A stretch of 64,000 bases of DNA. Origin: Cytophagales bacterium. GTDB taxonomy: Bacteria; Bacteroidota; Bacteroidia; Cytophagales; Spirosomataceae. The stretch covers positions 1-64,000 of the forward strand of contig RDXN01000034.1 in assembly GCA_004292855.1 (NCBI GenBank), in the 5' to 3' direction. The position numbers and the translations under genes are program-made. Position 1 is the stretch's first letter; each line of letters opens with the position of its first letter. Of this stretch, positions 54,029-61,686 are shown piece after piece. Below the pieces are notes generated by a model, which ran no database searches, had not been told where the DNA came from, and saw only the letters and a program-made list of their open reading frames with translations.

Positions 54029-55245
54029 AGAGACCCGAAAAAACTGAACGTGTTTATGGCGTAACTGCCAATAATTCCGGTATCGGTGTGGTTGGCTCCA
54101 TCAACGAAATTAAAGGTCACTTTGGCACCCCGTTTGGTCATAGCCGCCAGAGCGTTCTCTGAATTGAACAGCGGAACCAATTGGTCGGCCTTTCCGTGCG
54201 ACAGGTAAACGGGCACGGCGGGCTTCCAGTCGTATACATCGTTGTCGGCAACGGCCTTCACGAAAGCCGCGTCGGAACCGGTGTTTACGGCCTGTTTGAA
54301 TTGATCAGTAAAAATCTGGTTCACGCTCACATTGATCACCGCATTTTCCCGCTGTGCCTGAATCTGCGTGGCATACGGCTCCTTGAAGTAATAAGACATG
54401 GGGCGATTCAGACCATAAATCCGGTCGTAGGTGAGCAGCACCCACACATAGAGTTGGTTATAGCTGACAACGTTGGTAGTGGCGGTGTTCACAACATACT
54501 TCATAAACGCCGTTTTGTCGTAGGCCCCCGCCCCTACGCTCGACCCGCGCAGGTTAAACTCGTTCGGAGCCTCCTCCTCCATCTTTTTGTGTAACGACAT
54601 GGTCGCGTAACCGCCTTCGGAATAGCCCGTGATGAACAGGCGTTTGTCCCAGTTCACTTTGTTTTTCTCTAGGAATTCCCGGCTGGCCCGGAGCATGTCG
54701 AGCGAGGCCGTAGCCAGCCCGTTGCGATGCTCGTAGGTATGCGGCAGACTTTTCGACTCGCCATACCCAATGTAATCCGGCAACGCTATGATATAGCCTG
54801 ACGAGGCAAACAACGACCCAAACGAATAGGTGTCACTGAGTTGCCCATTCCCCGACGGTGCATCATCATTGGAGCGGATTGTCCCGTGTTGCATGCTTAT
54901 CATAGCCATTGTTCCTGCCACCGTGGGCACAATCAACGCCCCCGAAGCCTGTATGTCGGTGCCATCGGTGTTCTTAGTCTTATACACCAGTTTGTAAACC
55001 GTAATGGTGTTTTTCAGGTATTGCCCCGTTATGAACGATGCCGCACTGCCAAACAGGGCTGTATAACGACTGTTTAACTGGGCTGGCGTAAACTGACCAA
55101 TCTGGGTGCTACTAACCAACACCGGGTTCTGCGGCTGAACAACATCGTCGGTGCCAGGAGTCTTGCATCCGGTAGGCCCAAGTACTAGTAATCCTGAGAG
55201 CAGTATCGTCAGGAGAAGCGTCAGAAAACGGTTCGATGAAATCAT
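54022..55245 (-). CDS. Alpha/beta hydrolase lipoprotein (secretory lipase-like)
   Basis: A 407-residue lipoprotein (lipobox LGPTGC). The alpha/beta hydrolase fold shows the nucleophile elbow ITGYSEGGYATMSL with GYSEG, an acid candidate in LSHGKADQLVP and a histidine in GANHTDTG. DYIGYGESKSLPHTYEH precedes the nucleophile, as in secretory lipases and related esterases. Substrate unknown; acts outside the cytoplasm. I chose ATG 55245, which starts the signal peptide. Confidence 0.85.
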   Translation of the reverse strand: MISSNRFLTLLLTILLSGLLVLGPTGCKTPGTDDVVQPQNPVLVSSTQIGQFTPAQLNSRYTALFGSAASFITGQYLKNTITVYKLVYKTKNTDGTDIQASGALIVPTVAGTMAMISMQHGTIRSNDDAPSGNGQLSDTYSFGSLFASSGYIIALPDYIGYGESKSLPHTYEHRNGLATASLDMLRASREFLEKNKVNWDKRLFITGYSEGGYATMSLHKKMEEEAPNEFNLRGSSVGAGAYDKTAFMKYVVNTATTNVVSYNQLYVWVLLTYDRIYGLNRPMSYYFKEPYATQIQAQRENAVINVSVNQIFTDQFKQAVNTGSDAAFVKAVADNDVYDWKPAVPVYLSHGKADQLVPLFNSENALAAMTKRGAKVTFNFVDGANHTDTGIIGSYAINTFSFFGSLQ

Positions 55246-55560
55246 GTGAAGCAAAAATGAGCGTGTGCGTTGAATGAACGCGTCAGTATAGAAATAACGT
55301 GTGGACACGCCAAAACGTTTCTGTTTCCCGGTGCCCTTATGTTCGGCAAGAACCGTAGATTCCTTTCTACAATACATAGAAAGCAGATGCACACTTTAGG
55401 GCAAACCAGCCTTGAGGCATGTTAGTACTCTAAATAAATAGATATTATATAATAATCTAATAGTCAATTATTTACGGGTATTTACCGGAAGTTGACTAAA
55501 GCTAGTGGCAACTCTGGTATAGCTTTTGGCTGAATACTGATCAAACATCCCACAGACGTT

Positions 55561-56271
55561 ATGAACTGGAAAAAACAAATCGGCAGAAAACAAGTGGCAA
55601 CAATGGCCCTTGCTGCTACGCTCCTATCGGGCGATGTCCTGATGAGTTGCAAATCGGTTAAGCGTAACACAAACAAAACACAACGTGGTACGGCGGTTGG
55701 TGCTGCCGGAGGTGCTGCTGTAGGTGGTATCATCGGCCGTAAATCGGGTAATACGGTATTAGGGGCTATTTTGGGAGCCACGGTTGGTGGGGCCGCAGGG
55801 GCCGTAATCGGGCGTCGGATGGATAAAGCCGCCGAGGAAATGCAGCGCGAATTACCAAACGCTAAAGTGGAACGGGTTGGCGAAGGCATCAAAATCACGT
55901 TCGGGTCCGACATCCTGTTCGATGTGGGCAAGTACGATCTGAAGAGCCAAACCCAGCGCGACTTGGCCGAGTTTGCTAAAACGCTCCAAAAATATGAAGA
56001 TACCGACATCCTGATTGAGGGTCACGCCGATGCCACAGGCTCCGATGATCTCAACCTGCGTCTGTCGCGCCAACGGGCCGATGCCGTTGCCGATTTTCTG
56101 AAATCGCAGGGTGTTCGCACGGGTCGTGTTGATGAAAAAGGGTATGGCGAATCGCAACCCATTGCCAGCAACGACAACGAAGCAGGTCGCCAGAAAAATC
56201 GGCGCGTCGATATCGCCGTGTATGCAAACAATAAAATGAAGCGCGACGCCAAGAATGGGGCTATTGAGTAA
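55561..56271 (+). CDS. OmpA family lipoprotein with glycine zipper
   Basis: A 236-residue protein with a signal ending in a lipobox-like VLMSC, then a glycine-zipper membrane segment (GAAGGAAVGGIIGRKSG; ILGATVGGAAGAVIG) and a C-terminal OmpA domain (ILIEGHADATGSDDLNLRLS) that binds peptidoglycan. It begins a same-strand row of small stress-type genes. Confidence 0.9.
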   Translation: MNWKKQIGRKQVATMALAATLLSGDVLMSCKSVKRNTNKTQRGTAVGAAGGAAVGGIIGRKSGNTVLGAILGATVGGAAGAVIGRRMDKAAEEMQRELPNAKVERVGEGIKITFGSDILFDVGKYDLKSQTQRDLAEFAKTLQKYEDTDILIEGHADATGSDDLNLRLSRQRADAVADFLKSQGVRTGRVDEKGYGESQPIASNDNEAGRQKNRRVDIAVYANNKMKRDAKNGAIE

Positions 56272-56287
56272 CTAACCAGCAAACACT

Positions 56288-56500
56288 ATGGCAACCGTGA
56301 AGAAAGGTGATCAGGTGGAGTGGAACTACGCAGGCCACAAAGCCGAAGGAACTGTGGATAAGGTTAAGTCGGAAGATACAACCATCAAAACGCAGGGAAA
56401 GACGGTAAAACGCAAAGGTTCTAAAGAAGAGCCAGCGGTGGTTATCAGCCAGGGCAAGAAAAAAATTGTCAAGTCAGCGAGCGAGGTAACCAAAAAATAA
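56288..56500 (+). CDS. TUDOR-domain protein (DUF2945)
   Basis: A 70-residue basic protein matching the hypervirulence-associated TUDOR domain: GDQVEWNYAGHKAEGTVDKV followed by Lys-rich segments. Function in bacteria unknown; common in stress islands. 16 bp after the OmpA gene and 13 bp before the DUF3140 remnant, so one operon is likely. Confidence 0.88.
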   Translation: MATVKKGDQVEWNYAGHKAEGTVDKVKSEDTTIKTQGKTVKRKGSKEEPAVVISQGKKKIVKSASEVTKK

Positions 56501-56513
56501 ACCGTTTAATAAA

Positions 56514-56755
56514 ATGGCTACTACAACCACAGACAATAAAGAGTTAAATGCAGTAAAAGCTGAGTTTAACGAACTTGTCAACATGTCGGCTTCGCAACTC
56601 GGAACATGGCTCGGCACTAAGGACCTGATCATGACCATATGCGCAAAGTGGTAAGTTACATTAAGCGGCACTCAGCGCAGAAGCCAACGAACACGGAAGG
56701 AAGTAATTGGGAGTATTCACTGAAGAACTGGGGTCACGACCCAAACAAAAAGTGA
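56514..56755 (+). pseudogene. Broken DUF3140 gene
   Basis: The first frame (ATG 56514, stop 56654) gives the DUF3140 N-terminus: EFNELVNMSASQLGTWLGTKD. A different frame then gives the family C-terminus, HMRKVVSYIKRHSAQKP and WEYSLKNWGHDPNKK, ending at a TGA (56753-56755). Family members carry roughly 25-30 residues between these parts that are missing here, so an internal deletion of a length not divisible by three has broken the gene. Its usual neighbour, the TUDOR gene, is intact. Confidence 0.82.
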
Positions 56756-56835
56756 TATTTTCTATTTAAGTATTAACACAGTAGTGCTCAAGTAGCAAAC
56801 TAGTTTTTAATTAAATTCTCAACATTTTCAACGCT

Positions 56836-57291
56836 ATGAACGTTAAACAAACAAGAGGAGAGATTCTCGACGTGCTCAACAAATTACTGACGCGTAATCA
56901 TGATGCCGAAGAAGGGTATCAGGAAGCTGCCGAAAACGCAAAAGACATCGAGTTGAAAAGCATGTTTTTAGCTCAATCACGTCAACGGGCTGAGTATGCT
57001 ATGGAGTTGGATCGTGAAATTCGTACACTCGGAGGTGAACCCGACAGCGGAACAAGTTTAATTTCGGACCTGCATCGGGCCTGGATCAACATAAAGTCGA
57101 GTTTTGCAAGCAATGACGATAAAGCGACTGTGCAAGAGTGCCAACGGGGTGATCAGGAAGCCCTCGATGAGTACAACACAGCCCTACAGGAAACAGATTT
57201 AGTAGCCAGTACGCGGGAGCTGCTGCTACGCCAGAAACAGAGCATCGAAACGGCTCATGCCTCGATGGCTCGACTAGCCTTGGTAGTGTAG
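56836..57291 (+). CDS. PA2169-type ferritin-like protein (DUF2383)
   Basis: A 151-residue four-helix protein of the PA2169 family: ILDVLNKLLTRNHDAEEGYQ, then FLAQSRQRAEYAMELDREI, and LLLRQKQSIETAHASMARL. Related to ferritin-like folds with a possible metal site of Glu and His residues; function in stress response inferred from context. Ends before a terminator. Confidence 0.88.
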   Translation: MNVKQTRGEILDVLNKLLTRNHDAEEGYQEAAENAKDIELKSMFLAQSRQRAEYAMELDREIRTLGGEPDSGTSLISDLHRAWINIKSSFASNDDKATVQECQRGDQEALDEYNTALQETDLVASTRELLLRQKQSIETAHASMARLALVV

Positions 57292-57307
57292 TGAATGGTG
57301 GGATTGG

Positions 57308-57338
57308 AAAGCCTGCTTCCTTTGGAGGCAGGTTTTCT
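57308..57338 (+). terminator. Terminator after PA2169-type gene
   Basis: AAAGCCTGC and GCAGGTTTT make a stem (one G-U pair), followed by T-rich sequence. Confidence 0.65.
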
Positions 57339-57556
57339 TGTTTTATAGCCTTCCCTCAGGCTTGTGCTTTAGGGCCTTGACGCCGAACCACAAACGCAAA
57401 CGCATTGCTCTGCGTGGGTATCACTGTAAAACCAAATACGTCGCGAATTTTTGGCCGACGGAAGCAGGGTGGAACTGGATATGGCTTAGTCATCTCGATG
57501 GTAAAGTTGAACGAATAGGATTTAGTAAAGCATAAGCCATTGCAGAGCCATTTTGT

Positions 57557-57655
57557 TTAACTCTGTGCGAAGTAGGCAATCAAAAGCAACGTCAGCAGAG
57601 CTAGCAGTCGCAACACTGCATCTGGCTCAAGATTATTAGTTCGTAGAGAAGCCAT
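57557..57655 (-). CDS. Possible small membrane peptide
   Basis: A 32-codon frame with ATG at 57655 and stop at 57557. After a polar start comes one hydrophobic segment, AVLRLLALLTLLLIAYFAQS. It fits a single-span small protein and lies in the stress island, but no ribosome-binding signal or homologue supports it. Confidence 0.35.
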   Translation of the reverse strand: MASLRTNNLEPDAVLRLLALLTLLLIAYFAQS

Positions 57656-57792
57656 ATTTACGGGTTGTTTTACGCAACAAAATTGTCGTATGTCAATTAA
57701 ACCGCTCTTAAACGGCAGTTAAAAGCCTATTAAATCCATATGGAGACGAAGAGACTGACCAAAAGTTACAGGTAATGAGCCAATTACATAAA

Positions 57793-57819
57793 AAAAACCT
57801 GACCATTTGGCCAGGTTTT
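57793..57819 (-). terminator. Terminator of the YtxH pair
   Basis: On the minus strand AAAACCTGGCC and the complementary AGGTT arm form a stem with one mismatch, followed by a long T run. It is about 45 bp after the second YtxH gene. Confidence 0.8.
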
Positions 57820-57862
57820 GTCGATTCATAGTGTTGAGTAAATCAGAAAGTTGCGCTATAAA

Positions 57863-58231
57863 CTAGTCAACTTTAAGCGATTCGCGGGCTGCATTAACCC
57901 CCGATTCAGTTTTGTCGGCCATTTGGTCGACTTTATCATTATACTGCGATTTGGTGCGCTGCTTGTCGATCTCGGTTTGAGCCTGCGAACGGTATTGATC
58001 TACCTGCTGCTTCGCCTTGTCGACATATTCATTCGCCTGAGTCTTTGCCTGCTCATAGCCTTGCTTCACCTGCTCAACGCCCTTGCCCCACTGCTCTTTC
58101 AGATCGCCCGAACGCTTGTTGGCTTCGTCTTTGAGTTTGTCGCGGGTTTCCTTGCCGCTCCGGGGAGCCGTTAAAAGGCCAATGGCCACGCCCGTAAGGA
58201 CACCAGTTAGAAAATCACGTGTGCTACGCAT
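57863..58231 (-). CDS. YtxH-domain protein (larger)
   Basis: A 122-residue protein. A hydrophobic, glycine-containing start (DFLTGVLTGVAIGLLTAPRSGKETRDKL) is the YtxH motif; the rest is a long charged helix rich in Gln, Lys and Glu that should form a coiled coil. A general-stress protein type of unknown mechanism. 32 bp after the smaller YtxH gene on the same strand. Confidence 0.85.
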   Translation of the reverse strand: MRSTRDFLTGVLTGVAIGLLTAPRSGKETRDKLKDEANKRSGDLKEQWGKGVEQVKQGYEQAKTQANEYVDKAKQQVDQYRSQAQTEIDKQRTKSQYNDKVDQMADKTESGVNAARESLKVD

Positions 58232-58263
58232 AGTGTTGGTTGTTTTAGTTGGTTGTGATAAAA

Positions 58264-58512
58264 TTAACGCTTTGCCCGGCGTTGCGCCTGACCAGTAGCA
58301 TCTTTCGCAGATGCCGATGTTTGAACAAAATCAGTGTACTGTTCTTTGATGGTCTCAATCCCCGACTGGAGCTGATCCTGTAGGTCCTTGAAGAACGAAT
58401 CGGCGTCGTTGCTAATACGCTTCCGGGTCGACTTGCCCTTGTCAGGTGCTAACAAAACGCCCAGAACAACACCAGCCGCTAAACCAATCAAAATGCCCGG
58501 TAATGATTTCAT
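58264..58512 (-). CDS. YtxH-domain protein (smaller)
   Basis: An 82-residue protein with the same YtxH opening (GILIGLAAGVVLGVLLAPDKGKSTR) and a shorter helical tail ending in basic residues. First gene of the two-gene YtxH unit. Probably membrane-associated through the glycine-rich N-terminal helix. Confidence 0.85.
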   Translation of the reverse strand: MKSLPGILIGLAAGVVLGVLLAPDKGKSTRKRISNDADSFFKDLQDQLQSGIETIKEQYTDFVQTSASAKDATGQAQRRAKR

Positions 58513-58759
58513 ACGTTTCGTCTGGTAGTGATGTGTTACACAGACAGCAAGGAAGAAGAAAAAAGCGTACCAGCTTTTATATTTTTTCTAATCGGCTCAA
58601 AATCAGCTATTATTACTATTTTCCGCTATGCACTATACTAATACTATGGGAATAAATTTCCCCACTTGCGTCGCGTTTTTCCTCAACCAATAGCGGTTTA
58701 AAACTATTTCACAGGCTGGTTGTCTTATAAAAGTCAACCAGTAAAAATTGACCTAATCT

Positions 58760-59848
58760 ATGAGCTACCTGGACGTCTTTTTTGTGGGTTATGCCCTATT
58801 TGTAGCACTCATCTCCTTTGTTCACCTGTTGCGAATTGATTACTGGTGGATACGGATGTGGGACTTCCCTCATTTCCAGCTTATGGTTTTGGCCTCGGTG
58901 GGGCTGGTTGTCTGGGGTATATTTGATTACAACACGGCATGGCCGCAGGTTTCGGCCCCGGTACTCCTTCTGGCGTCATTGGTGTATCAGGGATGGCTCA
59001 TATACCCGTATACCAACCTACACCGGGTGCAGGTGCCGCGCCGAAAACGACGCACCCCCGCGTCGGACAAAAACACGATTCGGCTGCTTATTGCCAACGT
59101 ATTCATGGAGAACACCCATTGCCCGCAGGTAACGACCCTCGTGGGCAAACAAAATCCCGACGTGGTGCTGATTCTGGAAGGCAACGAAACATGGCGTCAA
59201 GCCCTGACCCAACTCGACCCCGACTACCCGTTTCAGGAGCTGATCCCGCTTGAGAATACCTACGGCATGTTGTTTTATTCGCGGTTCCCGATGCGTAATA
59301 CCCGCGTTCAGTATCGAATCCAGGAGGGCATACCGTCGCTTTATACCGAGCTACAATTACCATCGGGGCAGTGGGTTCATTTTTACGGCGTCCACCCCAT
59401 GCCGCCCAGTCCCACCGAACATTACCGCTCCACCGAGCGCGACGCCGAACTCCTGCTGGTGGGGCGCGAGGCCCGCCAAAAGCAGGGTCCGGTTATTGTG
59501 GCGGGCGATCTGAACGACGTGGCGTGGTCGCATACAACCCGGTTGTTTGGGCGTATTAGCGGTCTGCTCGACCCGCGCATTGGCCGGGGGTTGTTCAGTA
59601 CGTTTCACGCCCAGTATTTCTTTTTACGGTGGCCGTTAGACCACGTGTTTGTGTCGCACCATTTTGCGTTGAACAGTATCCGGCGGTTGCCTAATTGTGG
59701 CTCCGACCATTTCCCGATCCTGGTGTCGATCACCTACGCCCCCGACCCGGCTCGAAAAGATGATATTCCGCAACCGGAAGAAGAAGATATTGACGAGATG
59801 CACGAGAAATTTAGCGAGGTGGCTAAAGAGCAGGCGACCAAGAATTAG
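58760..59848 (+). CDS. Membrane-anchored endonuclease/exonuclease/phosphatase family protein
   Basis: A 362-residue protein. Three membrane helices (residues about 5-90) precede an EEP-fold domain with its typical residues: LLIANVFMENT (Asn), VLILEGNE (Glu), GVHP (His), GDLNDV (Asp and Asn), LDHVFVS (Asp) and SDHFPIL (Asp-His). The pair of metal and phosphate-binding residues looks complete, so a phosphodiesterase or phosphatase acting near the membrane is likely. A polar tail rich in Glu ends the protein. Confidence 0.88.
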   Translation: MSYLDVFFVGYALFVALISFVHLLRIDYWWIRMWDFPHFQLMVLASVGLVVWGIFDYNTAWPQVSAPVLLLASLVYQGWLIYPYTNLHRVQVPRRKRRTPASDKNTIRLLIANVFMENTHCPQVTTLVGKQNPDVVLILEGNETWRQALTQLDPDYPFQELIPLENTYGMLFYSRFPMRNTRVQYRIQEGIPSLYTELQLPSGQWVHFYGVHPMPPSPTEHYRSTERDAELLLVGREARQKQGPVIVAGDLNDVAWSHTTRLFGRISGLLDPRIGRGLFSTFHAQYFFLRWPLDHVFVSHHFALNSIRRLPNCGSDHFPILVSITYAPDPARKDDIPQPEEEDIDEMHEKFSEVAKEQATKN

Positions 59849-59921
59849 TCATCTGACAATCAATGATTTACCCCCCCCCATCCAGATTAATATACGATTA
59901 AATAGCGTTTTTTTATAACTA

Positions 59922-59960
59922 TGCGATTACATTTCAAGGCTCAGAATCGACTTAATATAA
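59922..59960. promoter_or_regulatory. Shared 38-bp element, copy 2
   Basis: TGCGATTACATTT, 6 variable bases, CTCAGAATCGACTTA and ATATAA: the same element as at 51884-51921. Here it is 31 bp before the LuxR-type gene, where promoter elements are expected. Confidence 0.6.
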
Positions 59961-59991
59961 AGTAACTCATCATTAACTATGCCGAATTGCG

Positions 59992-60627
59992 ATGCCCTTA
60001 CTAACCCTGAGTACCCGCCGTTCCGAATTAGTACTCATTACAACGGCCTCCGATGCCGTCAATTTACCCCCCGTCATCCACCGCGACCCAAACGGGTTTC
60101 TGACTGCTATAGCCGTACAACAACCAATTTACACCCTTATCACGGGGGAGTTTGCCCGAAACACAACCCTGTTTAGCGGCATCCGGCACCACGCTCCCCA
60201 AACACAGTTGATTCTGTGCCTGACTCCTGAAACCCTAGCCGAAGCGGGGTGCCCCTGGGCCTTGCTCGACCAACTGGACCTAGATACGCTCTGCCTGCTC
60301 GATGAACTCCCCGAATGCCTGAAGACTCTGACAAACGGGCGCACTTACCGCTCCTCGTTGTTGGCCATGCCGCCCAACCGCCCAACCAACAAAGAACTCC
60401 CCGGGTGGAAAGACCTCAAAGGGTCTGAAAAGCGGATTATCCAGCTGATTCTGGACGGGCTAGATGGCCCCGCCATTGCCGAGCGGCTGCACATCAGCCG
60501 CCACACCCTACGCAACGAGAAAGTCATCATCTCCCAAAAGTTGGGCATGAAGGGTAACGGGCCGGGTTCTCTGATCCGGTTTGTGTTGCTCAATGCAGCG
60601 ATAATCAGGCAATTACTGGCTCAATAG
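59992..60627 (+). CDS. LuxR-type transcriptional regulator
   Basis: A 211-residue regulator. The last 65 residues hold a LuxR/NarL helix-turn-helix (KGSEKRIIQLILDGLDGPAI, then AERLHISRHTLRNEKVIISQ). The N-terminal 140 residues have the size of a receiver domain, but no phosphoacceptor-Asp pattern is evident, so it may sense something else or nothing. It precedes, on the same strand, a palindrome array that overlaps its stop codon and the peptide genes; it is the natural candidate regulator for them (inference). ATG 59992. Confidence 0.8.
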   Translation: MPLLTLSTRRSELVLITTASDAVNLPPVIHRDPNGFLTAIAVQQPIYTLITGEFARNTTLFSGIRHHAPQTQLILCLTPETLAEAGCPWALLDQLDLDTLCLLDELPECLKTLTNGRTYRSSLLAMPPNRPTNKELPGWKDLKGSEKRIIQLILDGLDGPAIAERLHISRHTLRNEKVIISQKLGMKGNGPGSLIRFVLLNAAIIRQLLAQ

Positions 60628-60708
60628 TACACTTGTACTACGGCTTGATAGTACAACTGTACTACGAAAATAAGTACAGTTGTACCCTAAAAACAAGTAC
60701 ACTTGTAC
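60627..60708. promoter_or_regulatory. Array of four GTACAnnTGTAC palindromes
   Basis: Sites: 60627-60638 (CT centre), 60651-60662 (AC), 60674-60685 (GT) and 60697-60708 (CT). Start-to-start spacing is 24, 23 and 23 bp, about two helical turns plus, so the sites would face nearly the same side. The array ends just upstream of a TTTG (60713) and CACCTTTG (60733-60740) pair that weakly resembles a promoter for the peptide genes. Most likely an operator or activator array. Confidence 0.75.
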
Positions 60709-60814
60709 CCTGTTTGGAGTTATTCTGAACCCCACCTTTGTATCGTTGACGCGCAACAAAGGCGGATGCCGAAAAGCCTGGAAGAGAGTAGGTTAATGGA
60801 TAACTTCGTGAACA

Positions 60815-60985
60815 ATGAAAAGTCTTTCGTTTATCCAAATGGAGTCAACCACTGGCGGTGTTGACGATGTAACTGCCTTTTGTTGGGCGGTAGGTGCCGC
60901 AAGATTAGGTGGCTTGGGACATGCCTTTGTAAGTGCTTTTTGTTTGGGCTGGTCAATGGGAGGTCCAGCATTTGAAAAAAGGTGA
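60815..60985 (+). CDS. Double-glycine leader peptide precursor A (bacteriocin-like)
   Basis: A 56-residue precursor. The leader MKSLSFIQMESTTGG (residues 1-15) has the hydrophobic spacing and GG end cut by C39 peptidases. The 41-residue core has two cysteines (core positions 8 and 28), glycine-rich stretches (WAVGAARLGGLG) and an amphipathic pattern. A stop codon directly upstream in frame makes ATG 60815 the start. It is followed by a long stem-loop and a second precursor of the same length and design. A bacteriocin half or signalling peptide is the best guess. Confidence 0.82.
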   Translation: MKSLSFIQMESTTGGVDDVTAFCWAVGAARLGGLGHAFVSAFCLGWSMGGPAFEKR

Positions 60986-60992
60986 ACGATAA

Positions 60993-61038
60993 TTTGGCCT
61001 AACTTATCTCCAATTATTTGATGGTCAGTTAGGCCAAA
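60993..61038. promoter_or_regulatory. Stem-loop between the two peptide genes
   Basis: TTTGGCCTAAC (60993-61003) and GTTAGGCCAAA (61028-61038) form an 11-bp perfect stem with a 24-nt loop, 8 bp after the stop of precursor A. No T run follows, so it may be a stabiliser or partial terminator. Confidence 0.6.
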
Positions 61039-61093
61039 CTATTGAATTTTGCCAGTTTATCATTTTCTTGTCACTAAATAAACCTAAGAAGCA

Positions 61094-61264
61094 ATGAGAA
61101 GTGTAAATCACCTCAATATGGCTCTCATTTATGGGGGCAAACCAAGTGGTTGGCTTTGTGCTTATTACACAGCAGGCACTATTGTTACAACTACACTAAC
61201 TGCCGTAGGTGGCCTCCTATTAGCTGGTTTTTCTGCCAGATGTTGGTACGAGTACTCTAAATAG
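61094..61264 (+). CDS. Double-glycine leader peptide precursor B (bacteriocin-like)
   Basis: A 56-residue precursor of exactly the same length as A. The leader MRSVNHLNMALIYGG (1-15) shares the M(K/R)S(L/V) start, a Met at position 9 and GG at 14-15. The 41-residue core again carries two cysteines (core positions 7 and 35) around a hydrophobic, Thr/Gly-rich centre (TLTAVGGLLLAGF). The two cores are not obviously similar beyond length, cysteine count and hydrophobicity, as in two-peptide bacteriocins. ATG 61094. Confidence 0.82.
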   Translation: MRSVNHLNMALIYGGKPSGWLCAYYTAGTIVTTTLTAVGGLLLAGFSARCWYEYSK

Positions 61265-61275
61265 GAATGATTAAA

Positions 61276-61339
61276 GTATTCCACTACTTACGTGACTAAT
61301 TTCATTTTTGACATATGGTCGTTATAGGTAGTGGAATAC
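61276..61339. promoter_or_regulatory. Stem-loop after the second peptide gene
   Basis: GTATTCCACTAC (61276-61287) and GTAGTGGAATAC (61328-61339) form a perfect 12-bp stem with a 40-nt loop, 11 bp after the stop of precursor B. It mirrors the arrangement after precursor A. Confidence 0.6.
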
Positions 61340-61403
61340 AGTTTTAGAGTTTTAAAATTCAAGTTTGAAGTACTTTTTAGCGTCCCAAATAAAGTTTCTC
61401 GCT

Positions 61404-61580
61404 ATGAATAAATTCTCCAAATTTCGCATTATAGCTGCATTGTTGGTAGCTACCTTGTTTTTATTAGACTACAAATACATTGGAAAAGGAGAACTTTCTC
61501 CCATTAGCAATACATTACTAATGTTAATATTTATTGTTTTTATTTTTATTGATTTAAATAAGAAACAAAAGTCAAAATGA
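61404..61580 (+). CDS. Small two-helix membrane protein (immunity candidate)
   Basis: A 58-residue protein with two hydrophobic helices (FRIIAALLVATLFLLDYKYI and LLMLIFIVFIFIDL) joined by a short polar loop and ending in Lys-rich sequence. Its DNA is very AT-rich. I chose ATG 61404. Immunity proteins of membrane-active bacteriocins are often this size and shape, and it lies directly after the peptide genes, so immunity is a reasonable guess without homology support. Confidence 0.6.
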   Translation: MNKFSKFRIIAALLVATLFLLDYKYIGKGELSPISNTLLMLIFIVFIFIDLNKKQKSK

Positions 61581-61672
61581 AAACTACACTTTCTGTCTTA
61601 ATGGTCATTATCGCGGCAACAATTGGGAATTACTACCGTAAGAAAAATGACTCGTTTTCAGGACATCGCTAA
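61577..61672 (+). CDS. 31-residue small membrane peptide
   Basis: ATG 61577 overlaps the previous stop (ATGA), suggesting coupled translation. A short hydrophobic segment (TLSVLMVIIAATIGNYY) is followed by a basic/polar tail. It ends 14 bp before the next gene. Role unknown; accessory to the immunity candidate or the exporter. Confidence 0.45.
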   Translation: MKTTLSVLMVIIAATIGNYYRKKNDSFSGHR

Positions 61673-61686
61673 AACTGTACTTTCCT

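Larger units (their letters stand above)
57292..57862. other. 571-bp gap with terminators and one small ORF
   Basis: It holds the terminator at 57308-57338, a 65-codon frame at 57338-57535 with no recognisable domain, the possible 32-codon membrane peptide at 57557-57655 on the minus strand, and the minus-strand terminator at 57793-57819. Nothing else was seen. Confidence 0.6.

Noticed and set aside
56514-56755. Programmed frameshift in the DUF3140 gene
   Set aside because: A frameshift alone would keep the middle of the family; here that part is missing, so a deletion is the better explanation.
57338-57535. 65-codon frame after the PA2169-type gene
   Set aside because: It starts inside a terminator, has no recognised domain and no supporting start signal. 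The C-terminal GWNWIWLSHLDGKVERIGF looks protein-like but is not enough.
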